Assembly: GCF_000300535.1 (NCBI RefSeq)
Contig: NZ_AMSH01000020.1
Span: 1-50,929 of the forward strand
From: Bacillus xiamenensis
Lineage (GTDB): Bacteria > Bacillota > Bacilli > Bacillales > Bacillaceae
Direction of reading: 5' to 3'
Length of the DNA stretch: 50,929 nt
Every line of letters begins with the position of its first letter. Position 1 is the first letter of the stretch. Both the position numbers and the translations under genes were made by a program. This document shows positions 8,375 to 17,940 of the stretch, one piece after another. The notes beneath the pieces were generated by a model. That model did not search any database, was not told the origin of the DNA, and was given only the letters and a program-made list of their open reading frames with translations.

Positions 8375-9667
8375 ATGTTTGATAAAGAAGTGAGAAATTT
8401 GAGGTCACGTGTAAAAAAACCAATGCTTGCATTATTGGTCTGCTTCACCATGCTGTCTGTCATGTTCATAGGACCTGGAGTAGCTGAGGTTTCAGCAGCC
8501 AGTGACGCAAATATCAATATCAATGCGGAAAGACAACTAATTCGCGGCTTTGGCGGAATGAATCACCCTGCTTGGATTGGTGATTTGACAGCGCCGCAAA
8601 GGGAAACCGCATTTGGCAATGGTCAAAATCAGTTAGGGTTTTCTATTCTTAGAATTTATGTAGACGAAAACAGAAACAATTGGAGCAGAGAAGTCGCCAC
8701 CGCCAAAAGAGCGATCGAGCATGGCGCTTTGGTGATTGCTTCACCTTGGAATCCTCCAAGCAGTATGGTAGAGACCTTCATCCGGAACGGATCACCTGCC
8801 AAACGGCTTAAATACGATCAATACGCAGCATACGCTCAGCATCTGAATGATTTTGTCACTTACATGAAAAATAACGGGGTCAATCTTTATGGCATTTCTG
8901 TACAAAATGAGCCCGACTATGCTCACGATTGGACATGGTGGACACCGCAGGAAATCCTGCGTTTCATGAGAGAAAACGCCGGTTCCATCAATGCCCGCGT
9001 CATTGCGCCAGAATCATTTCAGTACCTTAAAAATATATCCGATCCCATTTTAAACGATCCGCAGGCGCTTAGAAACATGGACATTCTTGGTGCACATCTA
9101 TATGGAACTCAAATCAGCCAGCTTCCGTATCCTCTTTTCAAACAAAAAGGAGCAGGGAAAGAGCTGTGGATGACTGAAGTATACTACCCGAATAGTAACA
9201 GCAATTCTGCGGACCGCTGGCCAGAAGCATTAGGCGTTTCCGAGCATATTCACCATTCGATGGTAGAAGGAGATTTCCAGGCGTATGTGTGGTGGTACAT
9301 CCGGAGATCATACGGTCCTATGAAAGAAGATGGAATGATTAGCAAGCGTGGATACAACATGGCGCATTTCTCCAAGTTTGTGCGTCCAGGGTACGTCAGA
9401 ATTGATGCAACGAAAAGCCCTGAATCAAATGTTTTCGTCTCAGCCTATAAAGGAAACAATCAGGTCGTCATTGTGGCGATTAATAAAAACAATGCAGGGG
9501 TCAATCAACACTTCGTCGTGCAAAATGGATCTGTTTCTCAGGCGTCTAGATGGGTGACGAGCGCCAGTAGCAACCTTCAGCCAGGAACAGATATCACGAT
9601 TTCAGGCAATCAATTTTGGGCACATCTACCGGCTCAAAGTGTGACAACATTTGTGATCACACGCTAA
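8375..9667 (+). CDS. xynC: Glucuronoxylan-specific endo-1,4-beta-xylanase (GH30_8)
   Basis: This 430-residue secreted xylanase cuts methylglucuronoxylan at positions set by glucuronic acid side chains. A signal peptide ends near AEVSAAS (about residue 43). The (beta/alpha)8 barrel carries the acid/base E179 (VQNEPDY) and nucleophile E268 (WMTEVYYP). A C-terminal beta-domain follows, with NLQPGT and the LPAQSVTTFV end. It is nearly collinear with B. subtilis XynC over its whole length, with a longer leader. It follows the xynD derivative closely, so the two are probably cotranscribed. Confidence 0.95.
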   Translation: MFDKEVRNLRSRVKKPMLALLVCFTMLSVMFIGPGVAEVSAASDANININAERQLIRGFGGMNHPAWIGDLTAPQRETAFGNGQNQLGFSILRIYVDENRNNWSREVATAKRAIEHGALVIASPWNPPSSMVETFIRNGSPAKRLKYDQYAAYAQHLNDFVTYMKNNGVNLYGISVQNEPDYAHDWTWWTPQEILRFMRENAGSINARVIAPESFQYLKNISDPILNDPQALRNMDILGAHLYGTQISQLPYPLFKQKGAGKELWMTEVYYPNSNSNSADRWPEALGVSEHIHHSMVEGDFQAYVWWYIRRSYGPMKEDGMISKRGYNMAHFSKFVRPGYVRIDATKSPESNVFVSAYKGNNQVVIVAINKNNAGVNQHFVVQNGSVSQASRWVTSASSNLQPGTDITISGNQFWAHLPAQSVTTFVITR

Positions 9668-9683
9668 AAACCTCATCATCGCT

Positions 9684-9726
9684 AAAAGCCAATTTTCTTA
9701 CCCCAGAAAAGAAAGTTGGCTTTTTT
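9684..9726 (+). terminator. Terminator of xynC
   Basis: AAAAGCCAATTTTCTT (9684-9699) pairs with AAGAAAGTTGGCTTTT (one G-U pair), then T residues follow. Confidence 0.88.
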
Positions 9727-9765
9727 CTATATGGGAAACAGATAAAATTGCGATAAGGTTAGTAG

Positions 9766-9906
9766 CTAATAAAATTTGAACACGCCGCAATTGTCTCTAG
9801 AAAAAAGGCTAAGACTGTAGAAGCCTGTCATAAAGCTTGGAGTCTTATTAAACAGCATGGAGTCAGAAGATATAATAATAACTGGGGTACTAGAAAGAAG
9901 GTTTAA
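9766..9906 (+). pseudogene. Unrecognised C-terminal protein fragment
   Basis: An open stretch of 46 codons has no start codon or ribosome binding site but a protein-like composition, with EACHKAWSLIKQHGVRRYNN near its end. It ends at TAA 9904. I do not recognise the family. It begins just after the xynC terminator and lies at the edge of an AT-rich, gene-free stretch of about 900 bp (9730-10660) that also holds two other relics, so I read it as a gene remnant. Between 9907 and 10094 I see nothing else that can be named. Confidence 0.3.
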
Positions 9907-9974
9907 CGTGGGTTATGAGGACAATGGCTTGGTAGGCTAGCTAGTCTACTGGAAAAATGAATTAATCGGCATTA

Positions 9975-10011
<37 letters not shown>

Positions 10012-10030
10012 ACAAGTGAGCAATTTTCTT

Positions 10031-10061
<31 letters not shown>

Positions 10062-10094
10062 GAGATATAAGAAGAAAAATACAACGTTTATTCA

Positions 10095-10301
10095 TCAGAT
10101 TTTAATTCCTCTAGATGTTTTAAAATTTTCGCAGGATTTCACAGCATCAACATTTACAAAAAAATGCTCGCCAACCTCGATATTGTATTCGTAATCACAT
10201 TGCAGTCTTTCCTTCAAAAACCACATCATCTCCGCAAGCGCCTAACAGTTCCTTTAAAATGGCCTTTCTCTGTGATGGCTCAGCTGTCAAACGCGTTAGC
10301 A
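10095..10301 (-). pseudogene. Maltose/galactoside O-acetyltransferase (Maa/LacA) remnant
   Basis: On the minus strand the sequence reads AEPSQRKAILKELLGACGDD followed by VVFE. After one frameshift (near 10205-10215) it continues CDYEYNIEVGEHFFVNVDAV. This is the characteristic order of the Maa/LacA hexapeptide acetyltransferases (RxxxLKELxG ... CDYGYNIxxGENFFxN). The rest of the left-handed helix domain is missing and a stop follows. The amino end runs into the MFS relic on the opposite strand near 10285-10301, marking a recombination junction. Confidence 0.6.
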
Positions 10302-10471
10302 TCGTGACCTTATCTGGTTACACAGCCTCCCTATCCGGTCCACCTGTTTTAGGACTGCTCGCCAATGAAGTCGGACTGCTTCATGCTTTTCTCTTTGTTC
10401 TTCTCGCTATTTGTATAGCCGGAATCTTTACAAAAGCTGTAGCAAAACCAGCTCTATTCACTTCTCATTAA
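10283..10471 (+). pseudogene. MFS transporter C-terminal remnant
   Basis: About 60 codons encode the end of a major-facilitator protein. A conserved AVKRVSIVTLSGYTASLSGP loop and helix leads to PPVLGLLANEVGLL, a final hydrophobic helix and a basic tail, ending at TAA 10471. The first ten membrane helices are absent and no start site exists. A weak hairpin with a T-run follows at about 10472-10504 and may be the original terminator. Confidence 0.6.
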
Positions 10472-10666
10472 AAGGACCAGATCTTTGATCTTGGTTCTTT
10501 TTTTTACATTTAAAAAATAAAATTGAAACCTTTCACAAAGTGAAACAGTCTTATAGATGCCTTGACGTTTACTGCTTTTTTAAAGAGGGAAAGCAAAAAA
10601 ATAAGACTTTTCAAATAACTGAAAACGTGGTAAGATCATGAAAATAAACAGGAAGGGGTGAGAAAA

Positions 10667-11002
10667 ATGAAAAAAAATATGCTGTTAAAATTAGCAGTCT
10701 TATTCATAGCACTTGCCAGTTTTCATTTGTTCTCAATGCCTCATTCCGTTCAGGTATACCATCATGCAAAGGTGGTTGCCGATCAAGAATCACATGAAAT
10801 GAAAATCGTTCAGACAACTGGCGATGAAAAGAAACAAAAACATGTGAGCGCAGTATTTGCCGCATTTACAGCACTGCTGATCATTGGCAGTATGACAGCT
10901 GGATATGCTCGCATCACTCATACTGATCGATTTGACCGGAAAAAGAAGCATTTACTTGCAGTGTTCTATCAATCTTCTTATTTCCGATTAGCTCGTGTTT
11001 AA
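10667..11002 (+). CDS. Small membrane protein of unknown function
   Basis: This 111-residue protein has an N-terminal hydrophobic segment (residues 4-26), a polar middle with HEMKIVQTTGDEKKQKH, a second hydrophobic segment (about 66-82) and a basic C-terminal tail. It probably has two membrane spans, or a signal peptide plus one. ATG 10667 follows GGAAGGGGTG at 10651-10660. I do not recognise the family. It is followed by a 41-residue membrane peptide 42 bp downstream, probably in the same transcript, and then by a terminator shared with convergent parC. Confidence 0.6.
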   Translation: MKKNMLLKLAVLFIALASFHLFSMPHSVQVYHHAKVVADQESHEMKIVQTTGDEKKQKHVSAVFAAFTALLIIGSMTAGYARITHTDRFDRKKKHLLAVFYQSSYFRLARV

Positions 11003-11044
11003 CCCAACCACTTAAATCAAACAAAAATTGGGAGGTTTTACACG

Positions 11045-11170
11045 ATGTTATTTTTCTTAAGATTATTCATTCTAGGTCTATTCTCTGTCACTTCACTTTC
11101 TCTTTTCGTTTACCAAGGAATTGAAGTAGTGCACGCCATCACAAGCATGTTTGGCAATCACGAGAGCTAA
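11045..11170 (+). CDS. 41-residue membrane peptide
   Basis: This short gene starts at ATG 11045 with GGGAGG at about 11030-11035 and stops at 11168-11170. One long hydrophobic stretch (residues 2-24, FFLRLFILGLFSVTSLSLFV) is followed by a short polar tail ending GNHES. It lies between a small membrane protein gene and a strong terminator. The good ribosome binding site and its position in the transcript are the reasons to accept it. Function unknown. Confidence 0.55.
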   Translation: MLFFLRLFILGLFSVTSLSLFVYQGIEVVHAITSMFGNHES

Positions 11171-11186
11171 AAGGTCTGATATTTTA

Positions 11187-11215
11187 AACCCCCCCTGCTT
11201 TTTGCAGGGGGGGTT
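11187..11215. terminator. Strong convergent terminator between the small membrane genes and parC
   Basis: AACCCCCCCTGC (11187-11198) pairs perfectly with GCAGGGGGGGTT (11204-11215). T-rich sequence follows on the plus side, and the parC stop is within 10 bp. Confidence 0.8.
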
Positions 11216-11223
11216 CGTTTTGC

Positions 11224-13665
11224 TTATTTATTGTCATCTTGAGCAGGTGCAGCAGGTGATAGAAGAACTCGGGTCACTTGTCCCTGCTCCTCCTCATCTA
11301 AAATAAATGATCCATTGCTATAACGATCATTTGCTCTTAGTGTAGAGATATCAAGCCGGACCACTGTCCCCTTTTCCGTATCAATTTCAAGTGTATCGTG
11401 CAGTGACGCAGCGATGACAGCAACAATTCGGTGCGGGCTTTTCTTTAATTCTCTGAGCATGAGCACTCCGCGTTTCGCTCTTGATGTCTTATCGAATTCA
11501 GAGAGGTTCATTCGCTTCACAGCACCTCTTTGAGTCGTGAGAACAAGCACATTGTTTTTCGGATCAATCATTTGTCCAGAGACGACCTCGTCCCCATCCT
11601 TCAAATTGATGCCTTTCACACCAGCCGCTCTCGGGCCGACCACACTCACTTCTTCTTCATCAAACCATAATCCATAGCCATTTTTCGTCGCAATAAACAG
11701 TTCTTGCTCACCAGTTGTGACATGAACATCTACAAGTTCATCATCACCTTTTAAATTTAAGGCGACGAGCGGTTTAGAATAACGCTGCGCTTTATATTGG
11801 AGAAGCTCTGTTTTCTTCACCATACCGCCTTTTGTAAAGAACACGAGATACGACGATTCATCAAATTCTTTAATTGGGATCGCTTTTTGAATGGATTCAT
11901 CGCGATCAATCGAAATAATATTCGTGATATGCTGCCCCATGTCTTTCCAGCGTATATCTGGCAGCTGATGAACTGGACAATACATGTAGCTTCCTTTATT
12001 CGTAAAGAGCAGAAGAACATCTGTTGTATTCATTTCAAACTGATGAATCAGTCGGTCAGTATCCTTCATACCGAAGTCCTTACCGTTCGATGCCGCATAG
12101 GAGCGCTGGCTTGTCCGTTTGATGTATCCATCCTTTGTGACCGTGACGTATACGTCCTCTGAAGCGATCATCACTTCAAGGTTAATCTTAATTTCTTCGA
12201 TTTTTTCTTCAATCACAGATCGTCTTTCATCAGCATACGTCTTCTTCAACTTCTTCAAGTTGTTCGTAATGACTTTAAAGAGCTTCTTCTCATTCGCTAA
12301 AATGTCTTCAAGCTCTGCAATTCGCACGTCAAGCTCTCTTGCCTCGTCTCTTAGTTGGGTGATATCTGTATTTGTTAAACGATATAACTGGAGAGACACA
12401 ATCGCTTCTGATTGTGCTTCTGTAAAATCATATTTTTCCATCAAGTTGTTTTTCGCATCACGCTTATCATTAGACGAGCGGATGGTTGCAATGACTTCAT
12501 CTAAGATGGAAAGTGCTTTAATTAAACCATCTACAATATGATGACGTTCCTTCGCCTTTCGAAGCTCATATGCCGATCGGTTCGTCACCACTTCTTTTTG
12601 ATGGGCAATATAAGCATCAAGTATGGTTGTGAGCGTCATTAAGGTTGGTCTGCGATTATGTATCGCTACCATATTAAAGTTATATGGGATTTGCAGATCA
12701 GAATTTTTATATAAGAAATTCAAGACACCATTTGCATCTGCTTCTTTTTTCAGCTCTACAACAATACGAAGGCCGGTACGGTCCGTCTCATCCCGAACCT
12801 CTGAAATCCCCTCTACTTTTCTTTCAATTCGGAACTCATCCATCTTTTTCACAAGGTTGGCCTTATTGACTTCATAAGGAATTTCTGTGATCACGATTTG
12901 CTGACGTCCACCGCGGATGGTTTCAATCTCCGCTTTCCCGCGAATCATAATCTTTCCTTTTCCTGTTTCATATGCCTTCTTAATGCCGTCCACACCTTGA
13001 ATAATACCGCCTGTTGGGAAATCTGGCCCTTTGATGACCGTCATTAAATCCTCAACCGTACAATGCGGCTGTTCGATTCGTTTAATAACGCCATCAATCA
13101 CTTCTCCAAGGTGATGCGGCGGAATATCAGTCGCATAACCAGCTGAAATCCCAGTTGATCCATTCACTAGAAGGTTTGGGAACATCGCTGGTAATACAAC
13201 CGGCTCTTTGCTTGTGTCATCAAAGTTTGCAACAAATTCGACTGTTTCCTTATCTAAGTCCTTTAAAAGCTCTGAAGCAATCGCAGAAAGCCTTGCTTCT
13301 GTATAACGCATGGCAGCAGGCGGATCTCCGTCGATACTCCCGTTATTTCCATGCATCTCAATTAGCACATTTCGTACTTTCCATACCTGGCTCATTCTCA
13401 CCATGGCTTCATAAACAGAAGAATCACCGTGCGGATGGTAGTTACCAATGACGTTACCGACTGTTTTGGCAGCTTTACGGAAGTTTTTATCCTGTGTGTT
13501 CCCTTCCGCATACATCGCATATAAAATTCTTCGTTGTACAGGCTTTAAACCATCACGTGCATCTGGAAGGGCACGATCTTGGATAATATATTTACTATAG
13601 CGGCCAAACCGGTCTCCAATCACTTCTTCTAACGGTAAATCATGAAATCGTTCTTGTTGTGGCAT
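11224..13665 (-). CDS. parC: DNA topoisomerase IV subunit A
   Basis: This 813-residue breakage-reunion subunit decatenates replicated chromosomes together with ParE. The active-site Tyr is Y121 ([10 protein letters not shown]). The quinolone-determining region reads [12 protein letters not shown] with Ser82 and Glu86, the susceptible-type residues. The C-terminal third is the beta-propeller DNA-wrapping domain. The ribosome binding site (GAGGAGGTTT) lies inside the last codons of parE, and the start is 2 bp after the parE stop, so the subunits are translationally coupled. Confidence 0.97.
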   Translation of the reverse strand: MPQQERFHDLPLEEVIGDRFGRYSKYIIQDRALPDARDGLKPVQRRILYAMYAEGNTQDKNFRKAAKTVGNVIGNYHPHGDSSVYEAMVRMSQVWKVRNVLIEMHGNNGSIDGDPPAAMRYTEARLSAIASELLKDLDKETVEFVANFDDTSKEPVVLPAMFPNLLVNGSTGISAGYATDIPPHHLGEVIDGVIKRIEQPHCTVEDLMTVIKGPDFPTGGIIQGVDGIKKAYETGKGKIMIRGKAEIETIRGGRQQIVITEIPYEVNKANLVKKMDEFRIERKVEGISEVRDETDRTGLRIVVELKKEADANGVLNFLYKNSDLQIPYNFNMVAIHNRRPTLMTLTTILDAYIAHQKEVVTNRSAYELRKAKERHHIVDGLIKALSILDEVIATIRSSNDKRDAKNNLMEKYDFTEAQSEAIVSLQLYRLTNTDITQLRDEARELDVRIAELEDILANEKKLFKVITNNLKKLKKTYADERRSVIEEKIEEIKINLEVMIASEDVYVTVTKDGYIKRTSQRSYAASNGKDFGMKDTDRLIHQFEMNTTDVLLLFTNKGSYMYCPVHQLPDIRWKDMGQHITNIISIDRDESIQKAIPIKEFDESSYLVFFTKGGMVKKTELLQYKAQRYSKPLVALNLKGDDELVDVHVTTGEQELFIATKNGYGLWFDEEEVSVVGPRAAGVKGINLKDGDEVVSGQMIDPKNNVLVLTTQRGAVKRMNLSEFDKTSRAKRGVLMLRELKKSPHRIVAVIAASLHDTLEIDTEKGTVVRLDISTLRANDRYSNGSFILDEEEQGQVTRVLLSPAAPAQDDNK

Positions 13666-13667
13666 GT

Positions 13668-15635
13668 TTAAACCTCCTCAGCTAGCGACAAGTTTTCATT
13701 TTCAAGAATGTTGCTTTCCTCATCAAGTCCAAAGGCGACATTCTTTTCAATCCATTTACGGCGTGGTTCTACTTTGTCACCCATCAGTGTCGTAACGCGG
13801 CGTTCCACTCTTGCAGCGTCATCGATTTTTACTCTGACAAGTGTTCTCGACTCTGGATTCATTGTCGTTTCCCATAGCTGGTCGGCATTCATTTCACCTA
13901 AACCTTTATAGCGCTGAATCGTATACCCTTTTCCAACTTTCTTTAGTACGTCATCCATTTCTTCATCGGACCAAGCATATTCAATGACTTCTTTCTTGCC
14001 TGAACCTTTGCTGACTTTATATAAAGGCGGAAGGGCAATAAACACTTTTCCATGCTCAATCAGTGGCTTCATATAGCGATAGAAAAACGTAAGAAGCAGC
14101 ACTTGAATATGCGCGCCATCGGTATCAGCATCTGTCATGATGACAATTTTGTCATAATTGATGTCTTCTACATTAAAATCGACACCGACTCCTCCACCAA
14201 TTGCATGGATTATGGTGTTGATTTCTTCGTTTTTAAAAATATCAGCAAGCTTTGCTTTTTCTGTATTGATGACTTTTCCTCGAAGCGGGAGCACTGCTTG
14301 GAATTTTCGGTCTCGTCCTTGCTTGGCTGATCCACCCGCTGAGTCACCCTCTACTAGATACAGTTCATTTCTTGCCGGGTTTCTAGATTGAGCAGGTGTT
14401 AATTTTCCGCTCAGCGTCGCTTCAGATTTCTTTCGTTTCTTGCCGCTCCTCGCTTCTTCTCTTGCTTTTCTAGCAGCTTCTCTTGCCTGCTGCGCTTTAA
14501 TGGCCTTTTTCACAAGAAGTGTCGCCGTTTCCCGGTTTTCTTCAAGGAAATATGCCAGTTTTTCAGAAATAACGGCATCAACAGCAGACCTAGCCTCACT
14601 CGTTCCAAGCTTTCCTTTTGTTTGTCCTTCAAATTGAAGCAGCTCTTCAGGAATTCTGACAGAAATAACAGCTGACAGGCCTTCACGAATATCAGTGCCT
14701 TCTAAGTTTTTGTCTTTTTCTTTTAAAAGGGTCACTTTGCGTGCATATTCATTAAAAGCTCTCGTCATGGCTGTTTTTGCACCAGACTCATGCGTACCGC
14801 CATCTTTGGTTCTGACGTTATTGACAAAGGAAAGGATATTCTCTGAATAGCCGTCGTTAAATTGAAAGGCAAAATCTACTTCAATGGATTGATGTTCACC
14901 TTCAAACGAGACAACTTCACTAAGTACATCCTTTTCCTCATTTAGATATGCAACAAATGCTTCGATACCTGTCTCATAATAAAAAGTTTCCTTTACATCA
15001 TGCCGCTCATCGATCAGCTCTATTTTTAACCCTTTTAATAAAAAGGCTGATTCTCTTAAACGCTCTGATAAAGTATCAAAATTATAGGTAGTGGCACTGA
15101 ACATTGTTGGATCTGGCTTAAAGTGAATCAGTGTTCCAGTCTTTTTCGTTTTCCCGATTTTTTCAAGTGATGTGACTGGCTTTCCGCCATGTTCAAAGCG
15201 CTGGTGATAAATAAAGCCATCGCGTTCAATCGTCACGGTGAGCCACTCTGAAAGCGCGTTTACAACAGACGCCCCAACCCCGTGAAGTCCACCACTTGTT
15301 TTATATCCGCCTTGACCAAATTTTCCGCCTGCGTGCAGGACCGTTAAAATGATCTCAGGTGTCGGTTTTCCAAGCTTATGCATACCAGTAGGCATTCCTC
15401 GCCCTTTATCCTGAACGGAAATGCTGTTATCTTTATGTATTTTGACAATGATATGATCTCCATAGCCAGCGAGTACTTCATCGACAGAGTTGTCTACAAT
15501 CTCATAGACAAGGTGATGAAGACCGCGTGAATCCGTAGACCCAATATACATCCCTGGACGTTTACGGACCGCTTCAAGTCCCTCTAGCACCTGAATAGAA
15601 TCATCGTTATAATCTACTTGCTGCTTTTTAACCAA
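13668..15635 (-). CDS. parE: DNA topoisomerase IV subunit B
   Basis: This 655-residue ATPase subunit of topoisomerase IV has a GHKL ATPase domain ([23 protein letters not shown]), a transducer domain, and a Toprim domain with [14 protein letters not shown] and DADTDGAHI. It begins with TTG ([12 protein letters not shown]), preceded by AAAGGGGAT. This matches the B. subtilis ParE amino terminus, and no better in-frame start exists. It heads the parE-parC operon. Confidence 0.97.
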   Translation of the reverse strand: MVKKQQVDYNDDSIQVLEGLEAVRKRPGMYIGSTDSRGLHHLVYEIVDNSVDEVLAGYGDHIIVKIHKDNSISVQDKGRGMPTGMHKLGKPTPEIILTVLHAGGKFGQGGYKTSGGLHGVGASVVNALSEWLTVTIERDGFIYHQRFEHGGKPVTSLEKIGKTKKTGTLIHFKPDPTMFSATTYNFDTLSERLRESAFLLKGLKIELIDERHDVKETFYYETGIEAFVAYLNEEKDVLSEVVSFEGEHQSIEVDFAFQFNDGYSENILSFVNNVRTKDGGTHESGAKTAMTRAFNEYARKVTLLKEKDKNLEGTDIREGLSAVISVRIPEELLQFEGQTKGKLGTSEARSAVDAVISEKLAYFLEENRETATLLVKKAIKAQQAREAARKAREEARSGKKRKKSEATLSGKLTPAQSRNPARNELYLVEGDSAGGSAKQGRDRKFQAVLPLRGKVINTEKAKLADIFKNEEINTIIHAIGGGVGVDFNVEDINYDKIVIMTDADTDGAHIQVLLLTFFYRYMKPLIEHGKVFIALPPLYKVSKGSGKKEVIEYAWSDEEMDDVLKKVGKGYTIQRYKGLGEMNADQLWETTMNPESRTLVRVKIDDAARVERRVTTLMGDKVEPRRKWIEKNVAFGLDEESNILENENLSLAEEV

Positions 15636-15867
15636 ATGCTTAATCCCCTTTCACTAACAAACATAACCGGCTAATCATCAAATGATCTCTCTAGATTTTA
15701 ATGATGATCATGCTGCTCATTACTGTCCACTTTAATAAGCTGCATCATCACCATGCATGTTTAATTCAGCTATACATGCTCTGTTGCAAGGCTATGAGCA
15801 TCTTCTACATTCTGCAATCAGAACTAGAAGTCCATTATAAACAAGACTGTTTCATAAGCCAAATACA

Positions 15868-15904
15868 ATCATATGATGATTTCAGCAAAAAGAACAAATG
15901 TTCT
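15868..15904 (-). promoter_or_regulatory. LexA-box promoter of parEC
   Basis: On the minus strand TTGTTC (15892-15897) and TATGAT (15868-15873) stand 18 bp apart. AGAACAAATGTTCT (15891-15904) covers the -35. It holds a perfect GAAC-N4-GTTC core of the Bacillus LexA/DinR box and differs from the full consensus only at the two outermost bases. parE/parC belong to the LexA regulon in B. subtilis, as I recall it. The transcript would have a leader of about 230 bp. The rest of the 15636-16015 gap shows no gene I can support. Confidence 0.6.
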
Positions 15905-16015
15905 ATTTTTATCTTATCGCTCTTTTTCTCGATATGCAAGGTCACCGATATGTCCCTGTCGCCTTATTTTATCGCTTTCTTCTAGAATCGCAAATATATT
16001 TCTCCAACAAAAAAG

Positions 16016-16044
16016 CAAAAATCCTTGAAAAACAAGGATTTTTG
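16016..16044 (-). terminator. Terminator of yneT
   Basis: CAAAAATCCTTG (16016-16027) pairs with CAAGGATTTTTG (16033-16044). On the minus strand T-rich sequence follows. Confidence 0.8.
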
Positions 16045-16049
16045 ACGAT

Positions 16050-16463
16050 TTAATGAGTTTTTGTCATCGCATGAGCCACTTTGATACATAAATCCATGAT
16101 AGCGACCTTGCCATTTTCCTCAATCAGCCTTTTCGTTTCTTCATGATATACGCCTTGCTGCGCCCAAAAAACAGGTGCGTCCATTTCAAGAAATTCTTTT
16201 GCCACCTCAGGCAAAAACTCTGAACGTCTAAAGACATTGACGATATCAACAGGTTCTTTTATGTCTTTTAAAGAGGCAACCGCTTTGACCCCAAGTGCTT
16301 CATCAATCGTTGGATTAACGGGAATCATGTCATACCCGGCATCCTGCATGGCTTTTGAGACCATATAGGACGTTCTGTGCGGCTGATCTGACAAACCAAC
16401 AACAGCAATTCGTTTACTGTTTTTTAAAATACGTCCAATTTCTTGTTTAGTAGGATGATTCAT
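16050..16463 (-). CDS. yneT: CoA-binding Rossmann-fold protein YneT
   Basis: This 137-residue cytoplasmic protein of the CoA_binding family (succinyl-CoA synthetase-like Rossmann fold) has RIAVVGLSDQPHRTSY near the amino terminus and a VDIVNVFRRSEF segment typical of the family. The catalytic role is unknown. It is monocistronic, lies upstream of its own terminator, and diverges from plsY as in B. subtilis. Confidence 0.9.
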   Translation of the reverse strand: MNHPTKQEIGRILKNSKRIAVVGLSDQPHRTSYMVSKAMQDAGYDMIPVNPTIDEALGVKAVASLKDIKEPVDIVNVFRRSEFLPEVAKEFLEMDAPVFWAQQGVYHEETKRLIEENGKVAIMDLCIKVAHAMTKTH

Positions 16464-16617
16464 CCAGACACTCCTTTTCTTCTATTTTATCGAATTTCTT
16501 TCTAAAAACAAAGTTGAATTCATCCGCCTTCTATTTTTTCAAAAAAAGATCGCCATGTTTTTCATGAGATCATGTTAAAATGTAAGACAAGAGGGAGAAT
16601 ATAAAGGAGTTATGCAG

Positions 16618-17199
16618 ATGTTAATTGCTTTGATGTTTATTTTGGCTTATCTTCTCGGCAGTATTCCATCAGGTCTCATTGTCGGGAAAGCTGCAAAGGG
16701 AATCGATATCCGTGAGCATGGCAGCGGGAACCTAGGTGCGACGAATGCATTTCGTACACTTGGTGTTAAAGCAGGGTCTATTGTTATTACTGCTGATATT
16801 TTAAAGGGGACGCTTGCTTCGGCTTTACCATTTTTCATGCAACTGGACATTCATCCCTTACTAGCAGGAGTTGCTGCTGTTATTGGTCACAGCTTTCCTG
16901 CCTTTGCAAAATTTAAAGGGGGAAAAGCTGTCGCTACATCAGGCGGTGTGCTGTTATTTTATGCCCCGTTCTTATTTATCACGATGATCGCTGCTTTTTT
17001 CTTATTTTTATACATTAGTAAATATGTGTCTTTATCATCCATGCTGACAGGGATCTATACATTCATTTACAGCATATTCACCCAAGACCTATTCTTAATC
17101 ATTGTTGTTGCCGTTCTTTCTAGCTTTGTGATCTACAGACACATTGCCAACCTCAAACGGATTCTCAACAAAACTGAACCGAAAATCAAATGGCTCTAG
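16618..17199 (+). CDS. plsY: Acyl-phosphate glycerol-3-phosphate acyltransferase
   Basis: This 193-residue integral membrane enzyme transfers an acyl group from acyl phosphate (made by PlsX) to glycerol 3-phosphate, the first committed step of phospholipid synthesis. The conserved motifs [15 protein letters not shown] and FKGGKAVAT are present, with five hydrophobic segments. ATG 16618 is preferred to ATG 16612: AAAGGAG at 16603-16609 is 8 bp away, and the protein then starts MLIAL as in B. subtilis. Confidence 0.96.
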   Translation: MLIALMFILAYLLGSIPSGLIVGKAAKGIDIREHGSGNLGATNAFRTLGVKAGSIVITADILKGTLASALPFFMQLDIHPLLAGVAAVIGHSFPAFAKFKGGKAVATSGGVLLFYAPFLFITMIAAFFLFLYISKYVSLSSMLTGIYTFIYSIFTQDLFLIIVVAVLSSFVIYRHIANLKRILNKTEPKIKWL

Positions 17200-17298
17200 C
17201 CGTTTATTACGTTTAAATATGTGGTAAAAGTACAGAAAAGCTGTTTTTGCATCCTGCATTTTTTAAAAACAGCATAACTTCAAAAAGGGGCGATCACA

Positions 17299-17586
17299 TT
17301 GAAATTAACGATGAAAGATGATGCACTCAATTGGTACAAGGAAGAATTAGATTTAGAAAAAGGTGATCATGTTCGCTTTTTTGTGAGATATGGCGGGTGC
17401 AGTAATGTACAAAAAGGCTTTTCTCTCGGCGTCGCAAAAGATGAACCTCAAAATGCCGGCGCAACCGCTGAAATTGAAGGCATTACTTTCTTTATTGAAG
17501 AAAGTGATATTTGGTATTTTGACAACCATGATCTGCATATTGATTATAACGAGTCCGTAAAAGAACCAGAGTTTCATTATGAATAA
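17299..17586 (+). CDS. yneR: HesB-like protein YneR
   Basis: This 95-residue protein belongs to the HesB/IscA-like family with a single conserved Cys (RYGGCS). It lacks the C-terminal CGC motif needed for classical iron-sulfur scaffolding, so a scaffold role is not assured. The start is TTG 17299 (LKLTMKDDAL) after AAAAAGGGG. ATG 17311 would truncate the first strand. It converges on yneQ through a shared terminator. Confidence 0.85.
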   Translation: MKLTMKDDALNWYKEELDLEKGDHVRFFVRYGGCSNVQKGFSLGVAKDEPQNAGATAEIEGITFFIEESDIWYFDNHDLHIDYNESVKEPEFHYE

Positions 17587-17590
17587 ACAA

Positions 17591-17621
17591 AAAAGATACC
17601 TCATCCCTCGGGTATCTTTTT
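17591..17621. terminator. Bidirectional terminator between yneR and yneQ
   Basis: AAAAGATACC (17591-17600) pairs with GGTATCTTTT (17611-17620), with A-run before and T-run after, so it can act on both strands. Confidence 0.88.
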
Positions 17622-17625
17622 TGTT

Positions 17626-17937
17626 TTATCCATCGATATATAGTCCATACTCATGAATGTTTCCTAAAGACCGCTCCTTCTGCAAAATTCGCTTTTGCGA
17701 ATCACCGATCAGATCAAAGTGAGGAAAACCTTTACGAACATGAATCCATTCTTTTTTTAACCCATGCCCTTCTCCCCAAGCGATTAATTGCTCCATATCC
17801 TGACAGGCTGCCTTTGTGACAGTATTTGCATGTGGAAAACGGTCATCCAGCCAATAGTGTGTCAAAAAGGCGACTTTTCCATGCCTAACAGCTGATTTCC
17901 ATGCATTTAGATCTTTTCTTTTAATACCAAATGCCAT
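17626..17937 (-). CDS. yneQ: Conserved protein YneQ
   Basis: This 103-residue soluble protein matches the YneQ family in position and sequence character (HYWLDDRFPHANTVTKAACQ, LYIDG end). It is rich in His, Trp and basic residues, with no membrane segment. Function unknown. It starts 3 bp after the yneP stop, so it is the second gene of a yneP-yneQ operon. Confidence 0.8.
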   Translation of the reverse strand: MAFGIKRKDLNAWKSAVRHGKVAFLTHYWLDDRFPHANTVTKAACQDMEQLIAWGEGHGLKKEWIHVRKGFPHFDLIGDSQKRILQKERSLGNIHEYGLYIDG

Positions 17938-17940
17938 GGA

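Noticed and set aside
10658-10666. GTG start for the small membrane protein
   Set aside because: The GTG lies within the ribosome binding site; ATG 10667 is better spaced.
11797-12162. Open frames on the plus strand opposite parC
   Set aside because: Shadow frames of parC; no start site and no family resemblance.
15701-15985. 94-codon frame in the parE-yneT gap
   Set aside because: Low-complexity, Cys/Ile/Phe-rich translation with no ribosome binding site, overlapping the parEC promoter.
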